From positions 179,190-243,189 of the forward strand of contig CM065311.1 of NCBI GenBank assembly GCA_033032175.1: 64,000 nucleotides of DNA. Direction: 5' to 3'. Positions within the stretch are counted from its first letter, which is position 1. Every line of letters begins with the position of its first letter. Of this stretch, positions 35,801-44,782 are shown in pieces. Both the position numbers and the translations under genes were made by a program. Origin of the DNA: Saturnia japonica. Lineage: Eukaryota; Arthropoda; Insecta; Lepidoptera; Saturniidae. The notes beneath the pieces were generated by a model, which did no database searches, was not told where the DNA came from, and saw only the letters and a list, made by a program, of their open reading frames with translations.

Positions 35801-36789
35801 AGACTGTACCTGATGGTGACCACAGCACAATTTAATAAATTCGGCGACCACCGTGTGGTATATATTAACAATCGTCACTGTCATGCAGGCCTGCTCAAAT
35901 ATCTATTCATGTTACGTTTGAAGGACTCCATTTTGTAGGAAGGCAATAGTAACAAAGCTTCGCAGTATACCAAAGATATGACAATATTCGATTGACTATA
36001 ATATTTCCATTTCATTATTTTCTCGATGACAGCTCTAATTTGATAGTTATAGTGTTGTGACCAAATAAGTAATGATATCGATCGCATATATTTACGACAG
36101 TGACGATTCATCAGATTTTGATTAAAATAAATAAATAAGGATTACCTGTCGTTATAATTATTTCGTTTCATTGTCGAGTACCTACCTATACCTACTTATT
36201 TTACAACAGCTTCGAAAATTTTGAAGAAGTTGGCATTATCAATCAAGAATTAATACGTGTAACATCTTGTAATGAAATATAATATTAGTTAATAAATTTG
36301 TACAAAAGTATCCGGCAGTAGTTTAGTTTCTTACATTTTGTAAAAAAAATATCAGGTCTGTTATCGTGTTACGTTTATCGATATAGCTCCATCCTTATCA
36401 GTTTCTCCGACTCTGGTATAACCTTGTACTCTGGTATAACTTGTGTAAACGTCATATTTTTATAAAATAATGCATACATAATGTAAAAAAGACGCTCGTT
36501 CAAGTTTTCACAGGAGCTGTCATCGAGAAAATAAAGAAATGGAAATGATATAGTACACCTTTACATCACTATAAAAAATATGATGACTCACCGGTGATTT
36601 AAGATATCTGAGGAAGAAGTCGAGGAGAAAGGATTTCCCGCCGCGATATGAACCCGCAACGCTGACCACAACAACGGGCAGGTTCTTGACGTCGTCGCGA
36701 AGCAAGATCCCTTTCAGCGCCTCCTCGTCCAGCCGGTACGTGTGGTCATCCGTCACCTCCAGCACTTGCACACCTCGCCCTGCTTCCAT
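20735..36789 (-). CDS. Atlastin-like GTPase with tandem helical modules, gene 1 (12 exons)
   Basis: Spliced, the exons give about 769 residues. Residues 1-320 are a GB1/RHD3-type GTPase: P-loop GSYRGGKS (46-53, keeping the arginine that is catalytic in atlastins), switch I region RETTG, G3 DTQG, and the atlastin/GBP-specific RDW motif that takes the place of NKxD. Exon 7 (323-396) aligns with the atlastin three-helix bundle. Exons 8-11 then add four more modules of 82-99 residues with the same pattern (C..P..L...H..A...A...F), each one a phase-0 exon. Atlastins fuse ER membranes; GBPs have a long helical stalk. The usual paired transmembrane hairpin and amphipathic tail of atlastins are not visible. 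Exon 11 alone has a short hydrophobic run ([15 protein letters not shown]). The first visible ATG may be internal: frame continues upstream to an acceptor at 36814. Convergent with bib, tandem with gene 2. Confidence 0.85.
20810..21904. other. Intron 11 of gene 1, with an inverted repeat
   Basis: Includes a GC-richer patch at about 21000-21450 with a strong donor-like site on the minus strand (GAAG/GTAAGTGG, exon side ending at 21330) but no acceptor in a usable phase. An imperfect palindrome at about 21500-21607 (AAAGGT ... ACCTTT ends, GAGAGTG ... CACTCTC inside) is probably a small MITE. Confidence 0.45.
21905..22201 (-). CDS. atlastin-like gene 1, exon 11: fifth helical module with hydrophobic insert
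   Basis: 99 codons, phase 0 at both ends, start [10 protein letters not shown], end DEFLKTLTK. It follows the module pattern (Y..Y...M at the start, H..A...A...F later) but in place of the usual C..HP.DL segment it has [16 protein letters not shown], 16 mostly hydrophobic residues. That could dip into a membrane or bury in the bundle. The acceptor is cctttcataag, weak in pyrimidines; the start is set by phase and by gene 2. The donor is GTTTGT. Confidence 0.82.
22988..23242 (-). CDS. atlastin-like gene 1, exon 10: fourth helical module
   Basis: 85 codons, phase 0 at both ends, between tttatatttcag and gtatgtct. Starts [10 protein letters not shown], has [11 protein letters not shown] and the signature [19 protein letters not shown]. 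Most similar to gene 2 exon 10 ([19 protein letters not shown]), showing one-to-one orthology of modules between the paralogues. Confidence 0.88.
23268..24005. mobile_element. PIF/Harbinger-like MITE in intron 9
   Basis: 738 bp with terminal inverted repeats (left GGGAGCCTTCACGTATTACG; complement of right GGGGGCGTTCATGTATTACG) flanked by TTA on both sides (23265-23267, 24006-24008), the 3-bp target typical of PIF/Harbinger. No coding capacity. A short related internal piece occurs near 28120-28170 (a CACCGTAACATTTTTAC then C-rich stretch). Confidence 0.72.
24200..24312 (-). repeat. Interspersed repeat, family D fragment
   Basis: Complement of the right part of the repeat at 46715-46950 (TACTTGGAGCAGTCTGA versus the complement of CGGACTGCCCCAAGTA). 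A further copy is at 55565-55770. Class not determined; probably a SINE or LINE tail. Confidence 0.5.
24371..24616 (-). CDS. atlastin-like gene 1, exon 9: third helical module
   Basis: 82 codons, phase 0 both ends. Starts [20 protein letters not shown]; the core is [20 protein letters not shown] then [12 protein letters not shown]. This module has lost the Pro of the C..HP signature. Acceptor tatctttttag, donor GTACGT. Confidence 0.87.
25121..25369 (-). CDS. atlastin-like gene 1, exon 8: second helical module
   Basis: 83 codons, phase 0 both ends. Starts [18 protein letters not shown]; the core is [19 protein letters not shown]. The donor is GTCATT, a poor match to the consensus, but the length (249) equals that of gene 2 exon 8, and the next downstream exon continues in phase. 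Confidence 0.85.
25790..26011 (-). CDS. atlastin-like gene 1, exon 7: first helical module (atlastin three-helix bundle)
   Basis: 74 codons, phase 0 both ends, start [20 protein letters not shown], core [17 protein letters not shown], then [14 protein letters not shown]. This aligns with the atlastin middle domain (in atlastins ATAEANNLAAV... and a KKMGG turn). Same length, 222 bp, in gene 2. Confidence 0.9.
26396..26799. mobile_element. TTA-flanked MITE in intron 6, GC-rich
   Basis: 404 bp flanked by TTA (26393-26395 and 26800-26802). Ends are imperfect inverted repeats: left GGCGTTATCTCCACGAGCGAGT, complement of right GGCGCGCCACGACCACGAACGAGT (each shown in part only). It is GC-richer than its surroundings, which keeps a plus-strand frame open, but nothing recognisable is encoded. 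Confidence 0.55.
26928..27112 (-). CDS. atlastin-like gene 1, exon 6: end of GTPase domain
   Basis: 185 bp, phase 1 in and 0 out. [20 protein letters not shown], then [19 protein letters not shown] and [11 protein letters not shown], matching the conserved atlastin region before the bundle (LVPLLLAPE, INGxxVTCRDLLEYFKAY, GEELPHPKSML). Same length and phases in gene 2. Confidence 0.92.
27168..27440 (-). repeat. Interspersed repeat, family G
   Basis: Shares ends (CCCGACTGC) and interior (GTCTTAATTGTAGGAGTGACAT, shown in related spelling in each copy) with 34250-34535 and 39190-39418, which are in the opposite orientation. The termini are inverted CCCGAC(T/G)GC, so this may be a MITE. Confidence 0.5.
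27790..28055 (+). mobile_element. tRNA-derived SINE, copy 2
   Basis: Closely similar to the SINE at 14870: A-box-like TTAAGCTAGTGGCCG, B-box GGGTTCGAATCCC, body CAGTAGCAGCTCGGAGTTTG, tail with repeated GGTATAATGGTAT. Lies in intron 5, antisense to the gene. Confidence 0.75.
28301..28436 (-). CDS. atlastin-like gene 1, exon 5: GTPase domain
   Basis: 136 bp, phase 0 in and 1 out. [20 protein letters not shown], then [10 protein letters not shown] and PNFDGSLS, matching the atlastin CFLLPHPGLKVATNPNFDG block. Donor GTACGA. Gene 2 has the same length and phase. Confidence 0.92.
28738..28960 (+). repeat. Diverged Helitron-like fragment
   Basis: Starts CTAGCAAACCCGGTCATGCG and contains AACTCACAAACGGCTGAACCGGTTTTGG, shown here only to 20 bases as AAACGGCTGAACCGGTTTTG, a cousin of the family A core. 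Too diverged to place ends. Confidence 0.35.
29205..29245 (+). repeat. Retroposon 3' tail, family E (short fragment)
   Basis: GACGTTCATAAGTGCCTTCTTAAGG followed by GTGAATAAA, cut to its core GTGCCTTCTTA here, recurs at about 43970-44030 and 41690-41760 with the same poly-T/A-rich end. Probably the 3' end of a non-LTR element. Confidence 0.45.
29346..29492 (-). CDS. atlastin-like gene 1, exon 4: G4 region
   Basis: 49 codons, phase 0 both ends. [20 protein letters not shown] then [15 protein letters not shown]. The FLVRDW motif is the RD guanine-specificity motif unique to the atlastin/GBP group. Acceptor ttgtattcag, donor GTACGT. Confidence 0.94.
29531..29720 (+). repeat. Possible second SINE family, copy 1
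   Basis: A B-box-like GTAGGTTCAAATCC is followed by GCCTATGCTTTCAGTGAATG and a body similar to 42896-43190. The A-box is weak. Low-confidence tRNA-derived repeat in intron 3. Confidence 0.4.
30179..30334 (-). CDS. atlastin-like gene 1, exon 3: G3 motif
   Basis: 52 codons, phase 0 both ends. [20 protein letters not shown] contains the G3 box DTQG and is followed by [18 protein letters not shown] and [12 protein letters not shown], very close to atlastin [13 protein letters not shown]. Acceptor tactttgatacag, donor GTAAAC. Confidence 0.95.
30537..30655 (+). repeat. MITE family C, left-half copy
   Basis: GCTCCCTAATTACCTACG and GCGATATCAGAAATCGCTAA match one arm of the element at 14155-14357. 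The other arm is missing. Confidence 0.5.
30717..31934 (+). mobile_element. mariner-like (Tc1/mariner superfamily) element with perfect 31-bp TIRs
   Basis: 1,218 bp. Both ends carry the same 31-bp inverted repeat beginning CAAGGTGTCCAGAAAGGGTA, flanked by TA on each side (30715-30716, 31935-31936). It holds a broken transposase frame. The element sits in intron 2 of gene 1, antisense to the gene. Perfect TIRs with a dead transposase suggest it was mobilised in trans or inserted recently. Confidence 0.92.
30833..31827 (+). pseudogene. mariner-like transposase, internally deleted and frameshifted
   Basis: The first frame (30833-31516, 227 residues) has an HTH-type N-terminus ([32 protein letters not shown]) and the first catalytic aspartate in [12 protein letters not shown]. 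It ends in a stop after RYCDML. The next frame (31501-31827) resumes at [12 protein letters not shown] and includes the third catalytic region ([20 protein letters not shown]). The segment that should hold the second catalytic aspartate (the QQDG..H block of the family) is absent, so a deletion of a few dozen codons as well as the frame change inactivates it. Confidence 0.88.
32480..32623 (-). CDS. atlastin-like gene 1, exon 2: switch I region
   Basis: 48 codons, phase 0 both ends. [20 protein letters not shown] then [11 protein letters not shown] matches the atlastin block WLG..NEPLTGFSWRGG.ERDTTGI.LWSE. The acceptor ttttctccag at 32624 is preferred over a nearer one (ctttccag) because the latter meets a stop in this phase. 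Donor GTAAGT. Confidence 0.93.
34250..34535 (+). repeat. Interspersed repeat, family G
   Basis: Copy of the repeat at 27168-27440 in opposite orientation, ending CGCAGTCGGGTAAAAAA. Contains TCAATTAAGACGAATCTAAT and TAGGCTACAAAGCGTGCCAA. Confidence 0.5.
34578..35090 (-). mobile_element. Non-autonomous Helitron, family A, full-length-like
   Basis: Minus orientation: 5' end TCTATACAATTAATAAAATT (complement of 35071-35090) and 3' end with the GAGCGAAGCCACGGGCACAG hairpin region at 34578. Interior like 1255-1668. 513 bp, no coding. Confidence 0.65.
35091..35750. repeat. CGAGTA-rich repeat with inverted ends, possible hAT-like element
   Basis: The left part (TTTTGTCGAGTAACAGAGTA, GTGTTACTCGG) and right part (GCAGAGTACCGAGTAATAAA, GGTACTCGGTGCATCTCT) are rich in inverted CGAGTA/TACTCG motifs. 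Exact termini and target duplication were not established. Confidence 0.35.
36592..36789 (-). CDS. atlastin-like gene 1, first recognised coding exon: P-loop
   Basis: 66 codons from ATG to [29 protein letters not shown], then [20 protein letters not shown] with P-loop GSYRGGKS, matching atlastin VQVVTV..DHSFELDE and SVAGAFRKGKSF.LDF. The frame stays open upstream for eight codons to an acceptor-like tgtttattag (36814), so an earlier exon may supply the true N-terminus. No such exon was recognised. Confidence 0.9.
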
Positions 36790-36813
36790 GTTACTGATGT
36801 ATGATTTCTCCTT

Positions 36814-37676
36814 CTAATAAACATTAAAAAAAAAAAAATTAACCGACTTCAAAACAGTTCTCAATTCGATTGTATATTTTTAATGGACGTTTAGGCATAT
36901 CTCGTTGTTTATGAACCGACTTAGATTATCTTTTTTTAGTTGGAAAGGGAATTCCTCAAAGGTGGTGGTTTAATTTAATTGGCATTGGACTTAGACTTCG
37001 AAGATACGCCAGGGATTAAAGTTATTTTTTTAAAGTTGTTTTTTTTTTAATTTCTTGTTGGGTATGGGCCAAAGTAACAATTTTGTTTCATGGGTTTTCG
37101 GAAACAGGGGGTGGTATATGTAGAAACCGGCTGAAGGTTCGGTTTCGGCCAGTTTCAGCCAAAAAATGTAATTTCGGCCACAGTTTAGGTTTTAGTCAAA
37201 AACCGGCGGAGCCTTCGGTTGCGCCGAAACTCCGTGTTTGTGAATTAACTTGCGTCATTCAGGTAACTTCGGGCGTAGAAAAACTGCTTGTCTTAACAAT
37301 AAAAACTTTTTTAGTTATAAATTCAGGAATGCTCTAATAATTACAAATCTAATAATAATATTTTGTAAATAAAGAATTATTTTTGTTACATACATTCGTT
37401 ATTGATTTTAATTTCATTTAACACGAGTTAACTGTCTATATGTGTAAAAAATAATAAAAATACAATTAATTTCAGTATATAGATCATATAAAAAAGATAT
37501 TCCTAATAAAAATTTATTCAACTAACATTGAACACACAGTGAATACATTTGTTAGTGTGACATCTGAATGACATCGAGTAACAAATATGATATAACAGTG
37601 ACATACATGTGACATCCATTTAATATATATTAATAGAGTGAGACCCTGACATCATTTTGATAAATATATTGGCGGT
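36814..37676. other. Spacer upstream of gene 1, near part
   Basis: Contains a family F repeat fragment (36835-36990, ACCGACTTCAAAA and TTTTTTAGTTGGAAAGGG) and a stretch rich in GTTTCGGCC-like words at 37100-37250. No exon seen. Confidence 0.4.
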
Positions 37677-37688
37677 AAAGGGTCGATA

Positions 37689-38805
37689 TAGGAGTATAAT
37701 CAGCCTTTATGCTTAGCGTTCGTGGACTACGAAAAAGCCTTTGATTCGGTCGAAACCTGGGCAGTGTTGCGGTCTCTCCAGCGGTGCCGTATTGACTATC
37801 GATATATCGAAGTGTTGAAGTGCTTGTACAACAACGCCACCATGTCGGTCCGAGTACAGGAGCAGTGCACAAAGGCAATTCCTTTGAGGAGAGGCGTTAG
37901 ACAGGGAGACGTAATATCCCCGAAACTGTTTACCGCCGCTCTAGAGGACGCCTTCAAGCTCCTGGAATGGCAAGGACTCGGCATCAATGTCAATGGCGAG
38001 TACATCACTCACCTTCGATTTGCTGACGACATCGTAGTCATGGCAGAATCGCTGGAAGAACTTGGCAAAATGCTCGATGGCCTCGATAAAGTTTCTCAAC
38101 AGGTGGGCCTTAAAATGAACATGGACAAGACGAAAATCATGTCGAATGTCTATGTGGTACCCACCCCAGTATCAGTTGGGAACTCTTGTCTAGAAGTTGT
38201 TGAAGAACATGTCTACCTGAGACAAAAGTCCAGTTAGGTAGGTCCAACTTTGAAAAAGAGGTCAGTCGACGAATCCAACTCGGCTGGGCAGCGTTCGGGA
38301 AACTGCACGACGTCTTCTCGTCGAAAATACCTGAATGCCTCAAGACGAAAGTCTTTGACCAGTGTGTGTTGCCAGTGATGACATACGACACAGAGACGTG
38401 GTCGCTCACTGTGGGCCTCATAATAAAGCTCAAGGTCGCTCAGCGAGCTATGGAGAGGGTTATGCTTTGTGTTTCTCTACGAGATCGAATCAGAAATGAG
38501 GAGATCCGTAGACAAACTAAGGTCACCGACATAGCCAAAAGGATTAGCAAGTTGAAGTGGCAGTGGGCGGGGCACATAGTTCGGAGAACTGACGGCCGTT
38601 GGGGCAGAAAGGTTCTCGAGTGGAGACCACGCACCGGAAAGCGCAGCGTAGGCCGCCCCCCCCTTAGATGGAAAGACGACCTAATAAAGGTCGCTGGGAG
38701 CCGTTGGGTGCAGGCCGCACAAGATCGGTCGCCCTGGAGATCTATGGGGGGAGGCCTATGTTCAGCAGTGGACGTCCTGCTGTTGAAATGATGATGATGA
38801 TGATG
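37689..38805 (+). pseudogene. RTE-type non-LTR retrotransposon, 5'-truncated, frameshifted
   Basis: Encodes the second half of an RTE-like reverse transcriptase (VDYEKAFDSVE, GVRQGDVISPKLF, FADDIVVMAES, KTKIM) and the C-terminal region (WAGHIVRRTDGRWGRKVLEW, GRPPLRWKDD). The frame changes near 38230 and again near 38747 where one extra G in a G run throws off the final EAYVQQW-type ending. The 3' end is a (TGA)n/(ATG)n microsatellite, typical of RTE. Flanks AAAGGGTCGATA (37677-37688) and AAAGGTCGATA (38806-38816) look like a target-site duplication with one indel. The endonuclease half is missing, so it is dead on arrival. Confidence 0.88.
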
Positions 38806-39189
38806 AAAGGTCGATACCGTCAATATTATATCTTATAAATCAATTAAATTTTTAAGTTACTCACGTAAACTATGAACAAGATTCGCAGTTGCATATTCGA
38901 ATGTCTCAATGGCATGACGGAGACCCTATCCAAGTTACCTTTTTACAATCTTTATTGCTAATAGAAAACGAAAAGGAGTTGACATATTTATATTTTTATT
39001 TTATTCATTTTTCTATTTGTGTCATGTCCAAATAAGTAATCCACTTTGCGTCGCTCTAATTCTTACTTTAAATTTTTTCATAATATTGTAGACACCTAAA
39101 ATATTGATATTATATCCTTCTAGAAACTTCAAACAAAATGAAAGTAAATTTCAATGATAATTTGCTCTTCTTTTTCATTTAATAAAAGA

Positions 39190-39418
39190 ATATAAAATAA
39201 ACAATTAAAAAGAAAACAAAAACCCGACGGCAACAAAAAAACGACAAATAAAATATTTTTTATTTTTGCTTTTTATTTGATTCCTAGACTTCGTACTTTG
39301 GTATTATATAAGCCTGTCACTCCCACAATTAAGACGTGCTAAAAAATAAACATACATACATATAGGTACATACAATACGCTCGAAAATGATAACCCTCCT
39401 TTTTCGCAGTCGGGTAAT
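39190..39418 (+). repeat. Interspersed repeat, family G
   Basis: Shorter copy of the 34250 repeat: starts AAACAAAAACCCGACGGCAA, ends CCCTCCTTTTTCGCAGTCGG. Confidence 0.5.
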
Positions 39419-41010
39419 AAGTCCAACAGTTGAATTAGCGATGAAAATATGGTATTTTTCGTACAATTTTTTTTTCTTCTATAATATTTAAGTACAATTG
39501 ACTAAAATATAGTACGATACTACATAATATAAGCACGGGTGGCAACCCTAGTAGTTAGGTACCTATTTACTAAAAAATATTTTTAATAATTTCATCAAAG
39601 TATTGTCGTATTACATTCTATTGAAATCAAAACCAATAAATAAAGTCGTCATAGTGTTTGTTTATGTAATATTTATTTAGGTACATAGACAATATTATTA
39701 TTTATTGAAATATTTATCCTGTTCGCAGCTTATATACCTAAACCAAATGTAACGCTAAAAATATTTATGTAAAACAATAAAAAAGTACTTTATCTAATTG
39801 AATATAGAGTTCGAATTATAAATGTTTCCAATATCTAGTTTATCTGTTCGCAACAAAGAGGCAACGCGACGAAATTCCCGGTAACAGCAAGTCAATTATA
39901 ATTTAGAAGTAGGTACGTATATTTAATGATTGCATTTAATTTAAATCAATTAACATTTCTTCATTGCCCCCTATCATCCAGCTTACTTACTCGCCAGTTC
40001 GGTATTCCTGTAAACTTCGCAAATACAATAAACAAAGATAACTCACACAGGCATGTCACTCTAAGAGCTGAACTCTGCAAAATACACAATACCTAACCCG
40101 ATAATGCGAGGTCAAATTACGTAAATAAATTTTTTGTAGCTTTAAAAAAATATGCAGACATATATAGGTTTGTTAAATTTAAATCAAGATATAATATATG
40201 TGTATACATACTTATATATTGTGTGTATCATGATAATTGTGTTTTATTATCAGCTTATCAACCAACAGTTGAGATATCGCGCGTATTATTGCTGACGAAA
40301 ATGTGCATTTAAGACTTATATCCTATTTGCCCGTATAGAAGTTGCAATAAATTATAAGTTAGTAATAAAACAATTAATAGATGATTCTTTAAAAGTAATA
40401 CTTTAATAAGTATTAATCGATTTTTCCTACTTATTTAATTTAAACACCAGATAAGGTTACAAGGTTGATTAAAAAATATAACAAAGAACCTACCTACTGT
40501 TCAGAGATATAGATAGACAATAATATTAATTATCAGTAACCTAGCAAAGGAGAAAAAATACGATTTAATTTTGAAAAATAGACAAATTATTAATGTAGGC
40601 CTTGTTAAACAAAAATTTTGGAACGAATGAACAATAACATTCTTTAACATTATTCAGACAAATTTGTATAAAAATGTAGTACTTATCCAAGACAAGAAGA
40701 AGAGTCACAGTTTTATTGTTACCACGATCTCGTCACGAACTTAATAGTTATCTATGTCGTATCGTGAAACTGTGGAGTCTAACCATCTCCCGGTCAATGT
40801 GTTCCCTCCTTCTTACGACATCGGGTCCTTTTAAGCGTAATGTGAAGAGATATTTATGCAAGCAAGCATGACAGCGACGTACCACAGTAACAGTACAGCC
40901 AATTTGCTGAGCTATTATTTAAAAGAAATAAAATTATTATCTTTATATCCAAATTGCCTGTTGAAATTGTAAACAAAAGTAACGATTTTGCTATATTTCT
41001 TATTAGAAAT

Positions 41011-41549
41011 TGGCTGTGCCCGCGGCTTCGCCTGCGTGGATTACAGAATGCCATCGATCGGGCGCACACGCGAAACGTGCTATCCCCGATCCCGGTTATT
41101 TTAAAGTTATAATGCTTATTGTGGGTAATCCTTAGAAGATAGATATATGCTTCTGTCGACTTTTTTGTAGGTATTTTTAATGTCTACAATGATGTAGTAC
41201 ATTAATTTGATATAATCTCTCATGGTTCACTCAGCGTAAGTCATTTAAGCAAAAGAATTGATTCACCATGACCTGTTTCTTTTTTATTTGTGTGGAACCC
41301 TAATTCTTTTTCCTTAAATAGAAGTAGCCTAAGTTATACTCCTTATAACATCAGCTATCTGCCAGTGAAAGTCCCGTCAAAATAGGCCAAACCGTTTCTG
41401 AGATTACCCAGAACAAACAGACAGATAAAACAAAAAACTTCAAAATTAAATTTTTATTATAGGTACCGTTTAGACTTTCATATGCATTTAGTAGAAAATA
41501 GTTACTTTGATATTACAAACAGACACTACATTGTTATGAACTGTATAGA
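41011..41549 (-). mobile_element. Non-autonomous Helitron, family A
   Basis: Complement has the 5' TCTATACAG start (41549) and 3' GAAGCCGCGGGCACAGCC end (41011), so the terminal CTAG is mutated. Interior collinear with the copy at 34578. Confidence 0.6.
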
Positions 41550-42544
41550 TAGAATGACCGACTCTCTATACATCAACTAAAAAATATAATTTACGTAGTA
41601 AATAATCAATAATTGATAAACCCTATCCAGTTTCCAGGCGGTTCTTCTCGATGACTTGATATTTTCTAAGCCGGTGGTAGGTAGTGTTTAGCGTCCTTAT
41701 GTGCCATTTTTGGGACTAAATTGAACAAAGTACTTATTATTATTGATTTTGATTTGATGACATCTGACGACATGCATTTATCAGGATATAGTCTCATGAT
41801 TAGTATAAAAGACTGTTAAGTAGTCTGCTTAAAATCACTCATCTAAGCTTAACGTAAGCTTTCTTACCCGTAAATAAAACTAATACAAGAATGATGCAAT
41901 CGGTACTAAATAGCTTCACTTAAATTTATACAATACATATAGATTATAGTTATTTCATAATATTCTCAAAGACTTTTTTCTAAACATCCCCAAGAGCGTT
42001 GGTCAACGGATGGGTCTTCTAGCCTTTGTTCTTTGTTTTGCCAAATCTAAGAATAATTTCCCTAACATAATATGATTTCACAATTAGTTTTTGAGATTTC
42101 ATTTTAAACTAAATTGAAAGATTAATATTGAATTACATTAATTAAATTAGGGAAAATGCGATAAACATTGGGTTTTGTTCTCTTAAAATTTGCAGGCTAA
42201 TTTTTTGACCAAGAAAATATTCTTTAGTCTGAGGACTAATTATAGAAACAATAAAGCATCGGTCAATCCTACTTGCAAATGGAAAAATGGCAATGTGTAT
42301 GATTAAGTATCTTATTAGGTTCATACAAGGAATATTTATTAATTAATTATATAAATAAACAACAAAAAAGTCGTAGGTACATACCTGGGAGTTATGAGTA
42401 CAATATTTGGTATTATTGTATCATTTAATAGTCAGAACAAATGAGATACAGTTAATTAATGTAGTACTGGTTACTAAGTAAAATGTATATAAAATTCGCT
42501 AATGCATAATAGTTACACACATCCACTTTAAAACGTTGGGAATT

Positions 42545-42790
42545 CACCGACCGGCGAGTGGCGACAGTGGCGACACTGACCACAGTGGCCACTGATCAGA
42601 CTGATGATTTTGATAACATATGCCAGCCGCTAGGCGCGGCACGGAACGGTGCGCCGGCATGGCAGCGCGTGCGTCATCACGACAATCGCGAATCTCGAGA
42701 CGAGACCATAGACTTGTACATTTTTTTGTTTTAAGGTGAGACAACCGAACGAGTGCTCGTCCTCGAGCGCTACGTCATTCACCGCACCGA
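42545..42790. other. GC-rich patch, possible promoter area of gene 1
   Basis: CpG-rich island in AT-rich DNA. On the minus strand it has several TCAGT-type initiator-like words (GATCAGTGG, GGTCAGTGT) near 42580-42600, followed by a donor-like CGGTCG/GTGAAT. This would suit a 5' UTR exon spliced to 36813. Inference only. Confidence 0.25.
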
Positions 42791-42895
42791 TGTGGATGGA
42801 ATTTATTTCAGTGTTGCAATATTTCTAAACGACTAAATGACGACTAAACGAGAAACGCATGTAATATTAAAACCTAAATATTTTAGGGTATCTTT

Positions 42896-43190
42896 AGTTT
42901 TAGATGTAATGATGGCTCAGCGTTAGCGAGGACAGGCACTGCATAAATTGATGTGAGTTGGAATCCCCACAATAAACCTGAGCTTTCGGTGAAGGAAAAA
43001 TATACTATGGTGGTAGGATATTTTCTAGTACCCGCCTGGCCAGCTACCATCGTTAAGTTGAAAAGCCAAGCGCCTATGGGTGGGTTTCGGTAGCTTCCCT
43101 TGAAAGTCAGTCCAACTAACGTGTTGCCTGCAGCGAACCGACCATCATGACTGAATCGCACGACCACACAATGCATATGGTAATAAGCCT
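42896..43190 (+). repeat. Possible second SINE family, copy 2
   Basis: Promoter-box-like GATGGCTCAGCG and GAGTTGGAATCCCC, then AACCTGAGCTTTCGGTGAAG and a body shared with 29531-29720. Ends near GGTAATAAGCCTCTCATAAT. Confidence 0.4.
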
Positions 43191-43899
43191 CTCATAATTG
43201 ATTCGCTTGCGCGATTTGATTCGGAATCAATCGGTGCATATACAATTTCTATTTACCTATAGGTAGGCTTGACAGCGGCTACTGTCGACTGATTGGTCAT
43301 ATACCGGCGGTCAGTTTGTTTTCATCCGATTTAAAAAAAGGAGGAGGTTCTCAATTGGAATGTATATCTCTGTATCAGTAAATCTGTAGTTCTGTCTGTA
43401 CATTTAATATTTTTCCAAAATTTCCCGGTACACATACTATATGAACGATACTGATCACGAATATGAAATGAAAACAATTTTTGTCTCTGTGTGTATATCC
43501 GGATTTCTCATAAAACGGCTTGACCGATTCTTATAAAATTATGTACACGGGATGCTTATGTCATTGGTAAATTGATAGGGTATAAGAATTTTCAATATTA
43601 CTGTTAGAAATAGTAAAAAAAAGAAATGGCAAATAAAATTGTTTCGTTGTATTTAACTGATTTTTATGAAATTTTGTACACGGGAGGTATAAGCCATTCC
43701 ATGAATGATGGACTATGAGAATTTTGAATAAGACATTTAGGAATCGTAAAAAAAATAATGTCCAAAAAGTTAAAATTTCATGAATTCTTATCTGATTTTG
43801 ATGAAATTGTATACACGTGACTCCCTCTCTGTGCATCCACTAAATTATTAATATTGTACCTGTTATATTAACATTCGTACAGTTGACAAAAAAAATGAA

Positions 43900-44030
43900 G
43901 ATAAACCCGATCGAGTTTCTTATCGGTTCTTCTCGATGTCTGGGACGTTTTCCGAACCGGCAGTAGTGTTTTGACGTTCGTAAGTGCCTTCTTAGGGCCT
44001 AAATTGAATAAAGATTATTTTTATTTTTAT
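43900..44030 (+). repeat. Retroposon 3' end, family E
   Basis: TCGGTTCTTCTCGATGTCTG, TTTTCCGAACCGGCAGTAG, GTGCCTTCTTAGGGCCTAAA and an (ATTTTT)n tail. A diverged copy lies at 41620-41760 and a stub at 29205. Confidence 0.5.
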
Positions 44031-44782
44031 TTTGGGTGGGCCCATATCGAAGATATACAATCAAAATCGATGAGGTCAGTTTTCCTTTATGTTAAAAATC
44101 GTCTTGTCATTAGTATATTTCGATTTAAGAGCGTTAAGTTAATTATATTCATGGATAAAATTACCGTATACTTAGTTACCTAACCAAGTGTCCAAACAGC
44201 TAGACACGAAGATTGCAGAAGCATTTAACCACGCTAAAGACCGCGAAAAATGGAAGCTACTTTGTCACCAGAAGGACCGGGAGCATCACGACGATTGACC
44301 TTTTGACTGGAGGAGGAGGACTCAGAACCGACTACCTTCATAGTCTATAATAATTAACATAGACCACTTACTACGAAGTCCTTTACTACTACGACACTTA
44401 CACTACTACGAAGTCAAATGGTTTCAAAAGAAAAGCAATATTGTTGGCAACATTTATAGAGGCAAGAATATTATCACTGCCAAACGAAGTGATACACCGC
44501 TCAAGGCCACAAAATATATGTATCCGATACAATTTAGACCTTGGAGCGATGTTGTTAAGAATCATTTTGAGAAGAGATCTCCGGGCAGGACGTTGGAAAT
44601 TATAATTTGTACACACAGCTGCCAGTCATAAAGGGAAGCCCCGATTATAAACAAACCAAATTTTATATAATAAGTATTCTAGACTTTTCTAAGTAATGAA
44701 AAATGAATTTTCCTAATATTTTCTTTAAATAACGTCTGAAGCTTGTATGGTTCACAATGTATTTTATGAGTTACTAGTAATT

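Larger units (their letters stand above)
32624..36591. other. Intron 1 of gene 1, repeat-filled
   Basis: About 4 kb, AT-rich. Holds a family G repeat (34250-34535), a family A Helitron (34578-35090), a CGAGTA-rich repeat (35091-35750) and a SINE-like fragment (about 35770-35890). The rest shows no exon or known element. Confidence 0.6.
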
